From positions 1,240,001 to 1,304,000 of the forward strand of contig JADNRZ010000009.1 in NCBI GenBank assembly GCA_015501605.1: DNA of 64,000 nucleotides, written 5' to 3'. The stretch is from Panaeolus papilionaceus. Lineage: Eukaryota; Basidiomycota; Agaricomycetes; Agaricales. The notes beneath the pieces are model-generated. The model saw only the letters and a list, made by a program, of their open reading frames with translations. It ran no database searches and was not told where the DNA came from. The position numbers and the translations under genes are program-made. Of this stretch, positions 9,806-24,800 are shown piece after piece (positions within the stretch are counted from its first letter, which is position 1; each line of letters begins with the position of its first letter).

Positions 9806-12800
9806 ATGTCATTCTGTGCTGCTATTCATAATCCACTTGCTATTAATCTTCGTCGACAAACAAGACTTTTACGCAACTCGATCCCTGCAAATTCACAGTA
9901 TTCAGCAGCTTTGGAACATGCCACAACGACTCGTCAATTGCTTGCAACACTCTCTTCGCTTTTAGCGGTACCTGCATATACGCAGATAGTTGCAAAACTA
10001 TATCAACCAATTCTGCTCGATCTATGTGCTCGCTGGTTGGAGGATACGGAAAACATTGAGCAACGACTCATCGCGCTCAGTTATCTTTTAGAAGTTCACG
10101 AGGAACTCTTTTCGTGAGTCAAAAACTCTTATACTGTCACACTAACATCGTCTTCTGATCAACACTTTGTGCAGAATACTTCAGTCATTCTTGACCAAGT
10201 TTTTCCCTCATGGTCCACTTGCTCTCGTTCTCCACGTCGCCTCACCCGCCTCGTTGGACACCCAAAGATTACATCGCCTTCTTCTTGCATATTACAGAAT
10301 ACTACAAGTCAATCGAGAGTTACCCGAACATAATTATTGGTCACTAGAACCGCTCTCTCGCCTAATTTGGGCCTCCGAGGTCGATAATGCCATCCGTCTA
10401 CTAGCTATTCGGTGTTACGCGATGCAGAGTGGGATGGGAGAAAATGAGAGGAACTTGATGGAAGGAGAGGTTCTTGGGAATCCATGTGGGGTCGATTGCG
10501 ATACGGAGTATGGGAGTAACATGGATGGATCACCCAAATTTGCGGATGGCTGGATTCTACCCGTGATAGAGCTTCGGAGAGTGGAGGAAGAAAGACGCGA
10601 AACTGCGTTACCTGGGAGATTCTATGAATTGGACGATCAAGGAGAACCATATGAAATAGACATATCCGATCTCTGGTTGGTTGGTTTTCTGCAGTCCCCG
10701 ACATTTTGCTAATCCTTCATAGTACCCTAACATGTAACGTGCACGGAGTGCTAATGCTCAAATCGACGCCCCAAACGCGTCAAGACTCTTCCCTCGTACC
10801 CACAACCTCGTCCATTGCAGCCCTGCGCCAACTAGCCATCCATACATCTCTACGGCTCCCCACCCTTCTGACGTCTGCACCCTCGGCGGGCAAAAGTTTG
10901 CTATTATCTCATCTTGCTCACCTCATCTATCCCGAACAACAAAATCAAATCCTGACCATCCATCTTGCAGACACCTCCCTCGACCCACGAGCCCTCTTAG
11001 GGTCATACGTTTCGTCCACGACCAACCCTGGAAATTTCGAGTGGAGGGATGGCGTGCTAGTTCGCGCCATGCTTCATGGAAAGTGGGTGGTCTTCGAGGA
11101 TATTGATAAGGGAAGTAACGAGGTTTTGGGCGTGTTGAATCCACTCATTGAGTCATTGGGACCCGACAAGTGGATCGGCGGACGAGCTAGGATTGACGTC
11201 CCAGGACGTGGTCAGATCATTGCAGACGACCGATTCATAATCTTTGGTACCCGGTCTCTATTACCGTTCAAGGAGGGCTTCCCCTCACCAACCTTTTATG
11301 GCTCACACAAATTCATCGAGGTCCAGGTTGATACACCTTCGGCTGCTGAACTTTTGCAGATCGTGGATACCAAGTTTTCAAGACTTGCTGGTCTTCCGTC
11401 ACTCGCAATTGTTCAATTCTGGACGGATATGTGCACAGTTCCAGCTCCTTCAGCCATGCGGAACATCGGTCTCCGCGAACTGGAGAAATATTGTCAACGT
11501 ATTCAAGGGATGCTAGGCTCCGATTTCCATCCGATGGATATATCTGAGGAAGATGACGCGCGACCCACCCTGTTGCAACTTTTTCCCAACCCATCTCTGC
11601 GTGAGGACATGTATCTTGAAGCCCGCGACGTGTTCTTTGGCTCTGGTGGCATGTCTGGCTCAACAGAACAATACCTTAAGCAATTGGCCGCCGTGGCGGC
11701 TACTCATTACGGACTGGACGCTGAACGACAGGCTTGGGTGCTGGACGGAAAGGTTCCCTCGTTGGACGTGCAAAAAGATGTCAATGGTCAGACGACATCT
11801 TTACCAATAGGTTCGACGCGTCTTTACGCCCAGCCCAGTTCACAACCCACCCCAAATTCCTCTCGACCTTTCGCTTTACACCGACCAGCTCTGCTTCTAC
11901 TCTCACGAATATCGAAAGCCCTCACATTTAACGAGCCCATCCTTCTCACTGGTGAAACTGGTACAGGCAAAACTAGCGTGATCACACATCTCGCCTCTAT
12001 GCTCAATTACCCTCTTATTTCACTAAACTTATCCCATCAAACCGAGTCGTCTGATCTTATCGGAGGACTCAAGCCCATCGATGCGCGAATTCCTGGGTCC
12101 GCACTTCAACAGAAGTTTATGACCTTGTTCGGAGCTACCTTTAGTCGCAAGAAGAACGAGAAGTTTTCCACAGAAGTCCGCAAGGCTGTAAACGAACAAA
12201 AGTGGAAACGAGCAGCAGGTCTTTGGAAGGAGAGTGTGCGGCTGGCATTGGAACGCTTCCAAGCTAAATCGGCTGTCCAAGATTCGTAAGTCAGTTCAAT
12301 GGAGCTCACATACTCAAATGGATTGACATGCTTTCCTAGATTGATGAACGAGGACCGCGAATCCAAAAGTGACACACCGAGGAAACGGAGGAAAATGGAG
12401 ACCCCAGAATCAACGAGCATCACTTTGTGGTCAAACTTTTTGCGAGAAGTAGAAGACTTCGAGAAACATCACGTGCAGGGACAAGGGAAGCTGGCTTTTG
12501 GTTTTATTGAAGGTCCTCTCATCAAAGCTATCAGAACTGGCCAATGGTGCGGGAAGGTTTTGCAATTTGGCGCGTCGCCGAACTAACAGAAGTCTACAGG
12601 ATTTTACTCGACGAGGTTAACCTTGCGAGTGCGGAAACCCTTGAATGCATTTCCAGTTTGTTACATGGACCCACAGCTTCTATCACACTGACAGAGCAAG
12701 GTGCACTGGAACCAGTTCCCCGTCATCCCGATTTCCGTCTGTTTGCGTGCATGAATCCGGCTACTGATGTTGGCAAGAAAGACCTACCGCCTAATATTAG

Positions 12801-15800
12801 GTCCCGATTCACCGAAATCGATGTCCTGCCTCCTGATAACGACAAGGAGACTCTTCTCGCAATCATTTCACAATACATTGGCCATATTGCTCTGGGTGAT
12901 AAAGGATTGATCATGGACATCGCGGAGTTTTATCGTGCAGTCAAAGCCGTTGCCCAGAGTCGCCAGATTGCAGATGGATCAAACCACCGACCTCACTTCA
13001 GCATGCGGACACTTACTAGAGCTCTCACCTTTGCGTCTGACACTGCAGCTGCATACAGCCTGCGACGTTCCGTCTGGGAGGGTTGTCTGATGGCCTTTAC
13101 CATGGCACTCGACAAGGAGAGCGCAAAAGTCGTGATGGCCCTCGCTCAGAAACACTTGCTGGCTGGGGTACGCAATCCTGCGTCTATGTTGTCCAAAATC
13201 CCCCCGCCGCCGAAGTCCGGAGATTTTGTCAAGTTCGGTCCATACTACCTCGAGAAGGGTCCCCTTGAGGAAGACTTGGGCGAGGATTACATCATGACGC
13301 CCTCCGTTCACCAGAAGCTTATTGATTTGGCCCGCATCATCCTGACCAGACGTTTCCCGGTCCTTATCGAGGGACCCACATCTAGCGGCAAGACCAGTTC
13401 AGTAGAATACCTTTCCAAGCGCACTGGTCACAAATTCATCCGCATCAACAACCACGAGCATACCGATATCCAAGAGTACATTGGCTCGTATGTGTCCGAC
13501 CCCGTCACAGGAAAGCTCGTTTTCAAGGATGGTCTTTTGGTGCAAGCTCTTCGGGAGGGAAGTTGGATTGTCTTGGATGAGCTCAATCTTGCGCCTTCGG
13601 ACGTCTTGGAAGCCCTCAACCGACTGTTGGATGACAATCGCGAGCTGGTCATACCCGAGACCCATGAAGTTGTTCGACCGCATCCTCACTTCATGCTGTT
13701 TGCCACACAAAACCCTCCTGGCCTGTACGCTGGACGAAAAGTTCTTTCTAGGGCGTTCCGGAACAGGTTTCTGGAGGTTCATTTCGACGACGTTCCTCAG
13801 GACGAACTCGAGACCATTCTGTGCCAGCGTTGCAAGATAGCGCCGTCATATGGCAAGAAGATTGTCGAAGTCTTTCGAGACCTGCAAAAGCGCCGCCAGA
13901 CAAGCCGTATCTTCGAAAGCAAGCAAGGGTTTGCGACATTGCGTGACCTCTTTAGATGGGCTGGGAGAGACGCCGTGGGCTATCAAGAGTTGGCAGAAAA
14001 CGGGTACATGCTACTTGCGGAGCGGGTTCGCAACCAGGACGATAAATTGGTGGTTAAGGAAGTTATTCAGTCCGTTATGAACGTTACCATCGACGAAAGG
14101 GCTATGTATGATTTGGCACGCCCTCCCGACGAGTTGTATGACTTCCTTGGTCGCATCGTCCCATCTACTTCCCATCTGGTCTGGACTCAAGCCATCAAGC
14201 GTCTTTACGTCCTCCTTTGTCGTGCCCTCAAGTTCAACGAACCCGTTCTCTTAGTTGGTGAGACGGGATGTGGCAAGACCTCCATCTGCCAGGTTTACGC
14301 CGAAGCACAGGGTCAGCAGCTCATCACCCTCAACTGCCATCAAAATACCGAAACAGCCGATTTGATAGGAGGACTCCGCCCACTGAGAAATCGAGCAGCT
14401 GTTCAGGCTAACCTCTTGCAGGAAGCTGTTCTAGTTTTACGTGAATGCGGTGTTGGTGACGCTTCTCTTTCCTTGGATACTCTCGAGAAAACCCTCGTTG
14501 GGACGTTAAAGGGGGTTGAACTCGATGAGGGAAAGCGAGCGAGGTTGAGGGGCATTTACCAGCAGCTGCAGCAGAGTCAGGCCATTTTTGAATGGAACGA
14601 TGGTCCTCTCATCTATGCCATGAAGGATGGTCACCTCTTCCTACTTGATGAAATCTCCCTGGCTGATGACTCTGTCTTGGAGCGTCTGAACAGCGTCCTT
14701 GAACCGAGCCGGACCATTGTCCTCGCAGAACGTGGAGGAACGGATTCATTACAGGCCACCATTCAGGCGTCTGATCCCTTCAGGCTGGTCGCAACGATGA
14801 ACCCTGGTGGAGACTACGGCAAGAAGGAACTTTCCCCCGCATTGCGTAACAGATTTACAGAAATCTGGGTCCCTGCAGTCGAGGATCGGGCCGATCTGGA
14901 GTTGATTGTTCAAAGCTTGTGGAAATTCAAGGAGTTGGAAAGGTATACGATACCTCTCCTTGATTTCGCTGAATGGCTGTGTGCACAACTTGGGGACAAA
15001 TCTATCATGAGTATCCGAGACATTTTGGTACGTGTCTTCGATCTTTTAGCTCGAAAGGAAGCCTAATCGCTGTCTACAGGCCTGGATAAATTTTATGAAC
15101 TCCATGCACAAGTCGCAAGACGTCCTCTCGGATGAACTTTTTGTAAGTAATTTATTAGGGGGAGACCAAGTTTTACTGACAATCCTCCTAGCACCATGGC
15201 GCTTACATGACGTACCTAGATGGACTTGGAGCGCTTCCCCAATGTTCTGGCTATTCATCTGGTGGGCTGGCAGAGCTGAGAACGAAGGCACAGCATGCTC
15301 TCCAGCAGATCGTACCCCTCCCAAAATCTCTTCAGATGGTAACCTCACCGGTAGATTCAGGTTCTTCTGTCAACATGGGACCCTTTTCACTGCACAAGGG
15401 TTCTCAGGACTCAATACCGCCACCTTTCAATTTTCATGCACCCACAACTCTTAACAACGCAATGCGATTGATCCGGGCTTGCCAGGTACCCAAGCCCATT
15501 CTTTTGGAAGGAAGCCCGGGAGTTGGCAAAACAAGTCTTGTGACCGCTCTCGCTCAATTAGCTGGTCATCGCCTTCATCGCATCAACTTGTCGGACCAGA
15601 CAGACCTCATAGATCTCTTTGGGTCTGACCTCCCCGTTGAGGGTGGTGCTCCGGGCCAGTTCGCCTGGAAAGATGCAGAGTTCCTTCAAGCCCTTCAAGA
15701 AGGTCATTGGATCCTCCTCGATGAGATGAATTTAGCACCTCAGGCAGTACTGGAGGGTCTGAACGCTGCACTTGACCATAGGGGTACCGTTTATATTCCT

Positions 15801-18800
15801 GAGCTCAACCGTTCCTTTATTCGCCACCCTTCCTTCCGCATATTTGCAGCGCAAAACCCCATCAACCAAGGAGGCGGTCGCAAGGGCTTGCCCAAATCAT
15901 TCGTGAATCGCTTCAGCAAAGTTTACGTGGACGAACTCACCGCCGCAGACCTTCACCTTGTATGTTCGCAATTGTTCCCCTCTGTGGAGAAGGAGTACAT
16001 CACTTCTATGATTGAATTCAACACGAACCTGAACCGTGCTGTGTCCGTAGAGAGATCGTTTGGGCAGGATGGATCCCCATGGGAATTCAATCTGCGAGAT
16101 ATCCTTCGCTGGGGCTCACTCATGACGGCTGAATCCAACAATTATCATCCCAAGGCGTACTTTCCTGCAATATACCAGTCGCGTTTCCGCAACACATCAG
16201 ACAGATGTGCAGCTGCGGATATTTTCGACGCAGCATTCCATACTTCCATCGAGAACCAGAACCCGGACTGGAAGATCTCTGATGATCGCGTTCATATCGG
16301 GCATGCTTGTACCCCACGGAACAATTTCATGGCGAGACATCGCCCTCCTCGTATGCTCAAACGCCACCTACCGTCCCTCGAATCGTTGGCACACAGTACC
16401 AACCACTCTTGGCTTGCTATCCTAACGGGTTCACGAAGAACAGGAAAAAGTGCCATTGTTCGACTTTGGGCTAACATTACCGGCAACCCATTAGACGAGA
16501 TATCTATCAACAGTTCAACGGACACCATGGATATTTTGGGAAGCTTCGAGCAAATCGACTTGCGTCGCAGTGCGTCCACCGTTATTGAAGCCCTTCTTAT
16601 CAATCTGGATGTCGACATCAGGACACGATCTGGTTGCAGGGAATTAACAAAGTCTCATCACCAAATTCAATGCATCCGTCATTCACTTCAAGAGGCAACC
16701 AGCGATGCTCCAAAACTTCTGGCCGAAGCTTTGGATATTGTCACAGCCTTAGCGGAATGCATCCCAGACCGTTTCAGGGGGTACCAACACGCTGCAGAAT
16801 CAATTTCGTTCATTCTATCATCCGACAATGCTTCAAAGTTCCAATGGGTGGATGGACCTTTGGTTCGTGCCATGAAGACAGGACGCTGGATGTTGTTGGA
16901 TGGAGCAAACTTGTGCAATCCTTCCGTCTTAGATCGTCTCAACTCTCTCTGTGAATCCAACGGATTCCTAACACTCAGCGAGCGTGGGTTTGTCAATGGA
17001 GCGGTAGAGACGATCCGACCACACCCAAATTTCCGACTCTTCATGTCAGTCGACCCTCATTATGGAGAACTTTCCCGCGCTATGCGAAACAGAGGCATTG
17101 AAATTGCTATAGATTCTAAGGCCCTCGCGGATGACCCACAAATCCTGGAGAACTACCATCGTCTTCCACCCCTGGAGTTTACCAAGCATAATCCCTTGAT
17201 TGCCTTTGATGCTGTCAGACGCTCACTTGTCCCAGCGCCGCTTTCTCGACCCCTCAGTGTAGTATCATCTGGCCGAGCGATTGACCAGCAGGTGTCACTG
17301 TCTTCTCTCGTCGATGAAGCCCCAAACCTCCTGCAAGCTCGTTATCATCAAAGTGCGCTGGAGTCGTGGCTCCTCGTACTTTCCCGCACAACGTCTCCTA
17401 CTATCATCCCATATCTTGTTCGATTGTGGCGCTCTATTCCCCCGCCAGGATTTGATGAGCATTTGTTCAGAAGCTTCTTGGAATACATGATTTCTAGGGT
17501 TATTCCACTTCTGGACTCTGGGAGTTGTGATATGTCAACGTCGCTCCCAGTCTCTGTTGATTGGGTAAGGCAATATCTCCATTTTTTCACTTTTAATTGA
17601 CAAACATTGGTCCTTAGCCCCTGATATTCCACCTAAACCACCATCTCCGTTCAAGATTAAATTCTGATTCTCAGCAGTGGGCTGCCTTTGATCGTGTAAA
17701 CCTGGCTGTCAAAGTATTCCTGCAGGAGAACCAAAAATTCGATATCTCGGAGGAGAATGCGGGGGGATCTGCTGCAGAGCAGACCATCAAGTGTCATATC
17801 CATGATACCTTGGCATCCCTCTTGAGCACCGCGAAAAGCGTGCTGAACGATCCGACAGTGCGTATTTGGTATGTTTACGAAATGTCAGACAACTAATGAT
17901 GGCAATCAATATTTCAGGCATCTTCACACCTGGCTGCCGCGGCCTTGGACAACGCGAAGTACCTGACAGAAGTTTCATTATCCCATCCGTTCGATTTCTC
18001 TGCGACACAGTCGCTCTCGTTAGAGTTATCCACCTTGTTGAGTTCTTGTCCAGAGCCATACAACCAACTTTCGCAGCTCATCAAACGCCTTCATGAGTCC
18101 ACTTCTCTTAAAAGCGGCCAAGCCCTGTTCACCCTCTGGGGTACATTTTATGATGCCCCCCTTTCAGATATTGCACAAAGTGCTATTACGACTGCGAACT
18201 CCTTGGTTGAGACGCTCATGTACTCTGAGAAACCCTTAGGTAATGATCTGTACTACCTATTTTGGACTATTCTCGGCGCTAACCGACATTATTATCAGTT
18301 CTGGCAGTACAGGCCTATCTGGCTATGTGTGTCGAAGCGCTCCCCGCTCCACTTAAAATCCAACACATCAACGAGGTTGAAAAAATAAGGTCATTCGTAA
18401 GCCAAGTGGGTGCTGTTCTGTCCATCATTCCAGTTACAGTGCCAACATAACTTTAGTCCTCTGGCACAACCTCATCGACAGCTACTTTGCCAGTTACTCA
18501 GATGTCAGATGGCATATCTCATCGATCATTGATTTTGGAGCTCGAAATATTGGGTGGGTTGTTTGACAAGTATGCGGAAAAAGTATGTGCTGCATTTTTT
18601 TGACATCCTCACCATATTATTGACCGCACACAATGTCAATAGCATGTTGAACGTGCACTGTCCATGATGATTCAGACAAATATTATGGATCGGTCTCCAC
18701 TATACCGGCTTATTGCCTACAGACACCTTATCTGGGCCAAAGGCTCAGGAAAAGGTGAATACTCATACCGCAATACCACCACATAGCGTCTAATATCGTT

Positions 18801-21800
18801 ATTTAGCCTTCTCCAATAATCTATTCTCGGCTCAGCTCAAGTTGCTGGAGGGACTCTGGGGCGTTCGCCCCGTAAACGATGTCAGTATTCTGATAGGCCA
18901 TTCGTTGATATCACTCGTTGAAGCTTTATACATTCTAGTCGTTACGCGGGCCATCAATTTTGCTGCATCCTGTTGTACTGCACAACGTCATTCATGACTG
19001 GTCTGTCTTTATATCATCGTGACATATCACCTATTAAACTTGCATACAGTGACCTCGACACTGTCAATCTTTCTACCCTCGCATCTCGCGAGAAGCAAAT
19101 ACGTCACCAGGCCAACCTGTCGCTGACCTCGAAACATGGTCAACCAACGAGAATGGAACGGTTAACCGACCTCTTCCTGACGGTCGTATCAGCAGTGTGT
19201 ATCTCATTTGGTCCCATTGGCAGTATATCCATCTGATTTCTCAAGGTCGTCTCTGCGTTGATTCCTACAATGAGTGTGGATTCCCTCTTGGGGTCGAAGC
19301 CTACACGGGCAACAATCTCTCAGATATTCTCTGAGGCACAGGACACTATCGACCCCTTGGTGCTTGATGTTGCAAGGGCTGAGTTGTTACCTATGATTCC
19401 CGAATCTGACCTGCCTACGTGCTCTTCGCTTCAAACGATTGCCGACAACTGGCTATCCATTGGCATTTTCCTCACCAAAATCATAATTCCAGACACGCCA
19501 GTGGATCCCGCTGCATTCACAAACAGTACCTTAGCTCGCCTCCGAACCCGGAAGGAAGAACTTTTGGTCCAAATTGACCTACATTCTACATTGGAACAAC
19601 TAACAACAGGCATGGATGAGAATCCCGTCACGCAACGCATGCAGGTTGAACTTTCCGCCATCCAGCATAAATTGGAAAATCTGCCCGATTACCCCCAACG
19701 GTCGGACGTTCAGCGCCTACACCTTTACTGGTCTGAAGTTTTCCAATTCCGAGATGCCGTGATTTCCGTGCAAAAGTTGCAAGACCTCAGAACTTCTATT
19801 TTACGTGGAGAGGCAGATGCAGCGCCGAGGGAGCACGTTATGCAAGAGTCTCTTTCAGCATTCGCTCAACGTCTGGATATTGCCTATCCAGAATTAAGCG
19901 ACATCAACGTCCTTCTGAGGTACTCTCTTCTCTGCATACGCCTTGGGTATCACTTACTAGCGGCGTCCAACATGGGGGCAGAGCGCCTTGGTGCTGGCAA
20001 GATGGACATTGCTTCTGGTATTCTAGCTTTCCCAGTACTCGAAGGGTCCTTCCACCTCATTGATAGTTTGAAAACACGATCCACATCGGGAAGCGACGCG
20101 TTCCAAAGCCTTCTGTTGACATTGGCCGCCATTGCTTTCCAGAAATCCGAAGGTCTCTCTGTTGTGAATGCGGAGGTTACCCAGTCACTCTATGAACAAG
20201 CAGCTGGCCTTTGGCGCATTGATCGTGCTAAGGAGAAGCAACGAGCCATCGAAGCAGGTTCCCTTTATCGACCAGCGAAGGTTGATTACGAATCAGCGAC
20301 TGACGCTGAGATCGAAGAAGCTGAGCTGAAGGAGATATTCCCCACTTTCGAGAGCTTGGACGAGGAGGAGGAAGATGCGCAAAGTGTTTCCAGAGGCAAG
20401 GGAATACCAAACGAACTCGTGCTTCCAGCCCGTATCCCACCCTGGGTCGAGATTCACCTTTCCCTTTTCAACAACCACTCATCACAATCTAGTTTTTCAA
20501 GGGACAACTTTATTGAGCTGCAAAAGTCTGTGCTGAAAGACATCATATCATCATCGCCAGAAACGCTCTCCGAAACTCTCGATCCGAAGAGCAGTTTCCA
20601 TCAGATCCTCCTCCTTCGCGATACTATTCAAGAGTTAACATGCAAGACAGAGCAATCCCGAGTCTCTTACAGCTTTTACCACGATCTCAACATTACGGAG
20701 GCCAGAAAACTTGCACTGTTGGTCCAACAATTGCACAGCCGACTTCAGCGGATAGCAGAGGAATGGCCCGACCAAATGGTGTTACAGCATCTGATGGAAA
20801 GATGTCAAACCGTTATCAACTCTCGAGCAACTAACTCGGTCGCCAAACTTCTATCTATGCTGGAACAACTTCTCTTGCAGACCGATGACTGGGAAATGTA
20901 TGCCAACAAAGAGAACAGCATCAAAACCTTCCGCGAATCTATGATCAGACTTGTTATCGAATGGCGGCAGTTGGAACTCATTTGTTGGAGAAACCTACTT
21001 CGTTCACAAGCAATCGTATTCCGGAAAAACGCATCACAATGGTGGTTCAAGCTCTACGACATCATTATACATGGCACTCTAGCAGCGAAAGAATCAGCTC
21101 GGACAGATGATGACGCCCTTGGCATTTACTTGAGGGACATGGTCTTGTTACTTGACGATTTCATGACCAAAAGCCCTCTTGGGGAATTTGAAGCGCGTCT
21201 GGAGCTGCTCGATAGCTTCCGTCATTACTTGTTTTCGTTATCACATTCGAAGGACGATATCCACTCGCGGGTTGCAAGGATTCTTAGCTCCTCCTTCAAT
21301 CGTTACAACCTACTGACTTCCGTTGTTCGGAAGCGGATAGCCGACCAGCAAGCCGCTTTGGAGAAAGAAGTGGCCGCCTTTGTTAAGCTTGCCAGTTGGA
21401 AGGACACCAATGTTCATGCACTGAAGCAAAGTGCCCAGAAAACCCACCGACAGCTCTACAAGATCACCAGAAAATTCCAGGCCTTGCTTCGGGAACCGAT
21501 TCCACAGGACATGGAGACGTTGACAGAGATCAATTCGACAACTGTAGCTCTGCCTTCGTCATCTGCGCCTCTCGATGAACTCCAGGACAGGACTGTTCAT
21601 ACCCCACTCCAAAGTCGCTATCAGAAATACTCCGACACAGTTAAAACAGACCTTTTACGAGCTGTGCAGTCTCATTCGCCTGAACTGGTGGTTGAATTGG
21701 TCGATGAAATCATTTCTCAATCCAAGTTGTTGGCATCCATCACTATTCCAACCGCTGACGAAGAGGTTCGCGTGCGTCACAAGAAGGCGCTTCTGGTTCG

Positions 21801-24800
21801 CAAGCGTAAAGCATGGTCGGATCTTCTAAAGGAATTGAAGCGAGGCGGGCTTTCCAGCAACTTAAAGCCAGAAACTCTCCGACAAAATATGGACGAGCAG
21901 TGGCTCAGAGAACAACCTGTCATCGAAGAGAGTGTCCTCCAAGGCAATCCCGAGCTCAGCAGGAGTGAACATTACTTTTTCAGGCTTTGTCGTCTTCTCC
22001 CCGGGCTCCGCTCATCCATTGCAGCACACCATTCCGATCTTACGACACGGGAAATTCAGAAAGGTCTTATGTTCCTCGAGTCTGGTGTTGCTTTAGCGAT
22101 CGATTTACGAGGCCGGTGAGTAAAGTATTCTACTATAATTTTACCCACTACTCATTTCTCCTCGTGAATCTCCTAGACTTGCAACACTGCTAAATTCCTC
22201 AACCGGCGTAGCTTCTATCACGAATCGGATGCACCAACTGGCATACAAAGCTGCCAACCCGGTCCATGGTCAAAATGCGCGGGAATATCTTCGTTCACTC
22301 TCCTACCTTCTTTCGGCGACTTGCTCTGGCCTCAATGACCTGTTATTGGGTGCGAAGGCAGCCCATGAATTGGACATGGATGTCGTCCTTCCGGATGGCC
22401 TCAACGAATTAATTGACGCAGTTTCATCGCAACAGCGAGCTTGTTCCGACATCTTGCAAATCGTTGCTGCGTCGCATCTGTCATTTATTACGAACCGTAC
22501 GTTTCTTTTATATTGAATATTAACGTCGTCTTACCTCTTTCAAAGGCGAGTTGGAGATCCTCTCTCAATGCGAAAAGTGCATTCAAGATGTGAGGGACTA
22601 TGTCGACAAGTCCAAGAAGACACACGAATGTCTTGCTTTCCTATTTACTCCACTCGAAGAATGGCTCATGAAGCAGACACTCGAACCCCTCGTCGTCACT
22701 CGTTCCTCTTCCCCTGTTTCTTCCCCTGACCCCAAAACTTTGGTCGATCGCCTCCTCGTCAGCGCCCAGCTGATGCTCTCGAGCGGCAAGACGCATGTAC
22801 CCCCAGATGGCGACGATGAGCCTGGAAAGTACATCCTTGACGGGTTTTCTTTTATCCGAGAGTTCAGTCACCTTTTGAACGTTACCGGCATCCAGTCAAC
22901 CCTTCAGGATCTCGCTGTCGGTCTGTCGTCATCCGAGGACCTCCTATCTACCTTGGAAAATGTTTTGCCGTTCCTCGATGCATACAAATACCTAATGGAA
23001 GATCAAGTGGCTCAGCATATATGTTGGACGAGGGGGGTATTCAAGCTGAACTACGTTCTTTACTCCCTGTTGAAGACCCTTTGCGAAAAAGGTTTCTGTC
23101 AACCACCGGAACCCGATGATTCAGGAAAGGGAGACGAAGGAAAAGAAGCCGGGGCCCATGATGGCGTAGGTGTGGGTGAAGGTGCTGGAGAGAAGAATGT
23201 TAGCAACGAAATCGAAGAAGAAAGTCAAGTTGAAGGTCTTCAAGGCGATACAGAGGAAAATGATCAGGAAAAACATGAAGATGGAGATGCGCTCGAGATG
23301 GATACGGACTTCGGTGGAAAGCTGGAGGATGTCCCTGACGATGGCTCAGAGAAGGCGGATGAATCTGCGGATGAAGAGGAACAGGAAGATTTTGATGAGG
23401 CATTAGGAGAGTTAGATGACATGGATGAGAATGCGGTCGACGAGAAGATGTGGGGGGATGAGAAAGGTCCTGAAGACTCAGACAGACCCGATCAGAAGGC
23501 TCAAGATGATCATTCACAACAGCAAAATGATTCGTCTGAGGTTGCGGCGAAGGAGGGCGGGCAGAAAGAAAAGTCGAAGGATCAGCAAATGGAATATAAA
23601 GATGAAGAACCGCCAGTAGAGAAGGAAGAAAATGACGAAGTGGAAGAGACCGAAGAGTCTAGGGAGGGCGATGACAGCGTCGAAGACGATCCAAAAGCGA
23701 ATGGTGCACCAATGGATGACCATGTCCCCGATGCGGACACTCTCGACCTTCCAGATGACCTTCAGCTTGGGAAGGAGGATATCGAGATGAAGGATATTAG
23801 GGAGTTGGAAGATGATGGTCTTTCAGATGGCGAGGGAGAGGTTGAGGAGATGGAGGAAGATTCCAAATCGGACAGTGGAGGACAGGAAGAGGATAAAATT
23901 GTGCCAGACACCAAGGAGGAGCCTACAGAGGTTCCTGAGGACATGCAGGAAGACGCTGCCACACCCATCCCTCAAGAACAAGAAGAGGAAGCCGAAGACG
24001 ACAATAACCCCGCGGATAGCGTGGCTGCTCCAAATCTTTCCAACGGGGATGGCATCGACATGAACGAAGGGAACGACGGCGCTGAAAAGCTTGCTTCTTC
24101 CAAACCAAACAACAAAGGGGCTCACAATGGGCTCGATCATAGTTCAGACCCTGCGATGGATGAGACAGTCGATGAAGGCAATTCCAAGTGAGTTACATGC
24201 GATTTTTTCTGATAGTACTTTCTTAGCGATTCATTGTAGGGTGGAAGAGGACGAGAAGCCGACTCCAACCAACACTGAACAAGACAGCCAGGCTGCTGGA
24301 GCAGCTTCCCAAGGTGCCCAACAAGGGCAAGACCCTTCAGACGCACAGACTGGGCCCTCTCCCGACCAACCTCGTAGCCTAGGTGACACCCTGAAAGAGA
24401 TCAGTCATCGCTTTGAAGAGATCTTGAACTCAGAGAAGAACAAGGCACCTGAACCGTCAACAGCCCAAGACCCCCAACCCTCTCAGGTCGAGTATCTCCA
24501 TCCTGATGATACTGATCATGATATGCAAGCTCTGGGACCTGCTCTCGATGAAAAAATGGCCAATCTTAATCAACTCAATATCGTAGATGACGATCAAATG
24601 GTGGAGGATGAAAATGTTGTGATGGATGTCGATGCCGCCCTAATTCCCGAGAGACAACAACTTCCTGACCTCGTAGAGCAACACCGGCTTCCTCAAGCCA
24701 ACGGGAAGGACCAGCAGAAGATAGAAAAGGGTGCATTGTTGCAACACGCCTCTCAGGATACGGAAACCCCCTCGTACATTGAAGGCCAGAAGACTCAACG

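Noticed and set aside
23200..24140. Several antisense frames in the acidic part of midasin
   Set aside because: They mirror Glu/Asp-rich codons (giving Ser/Leu/Phe-rich frames) and have no domain or start context.
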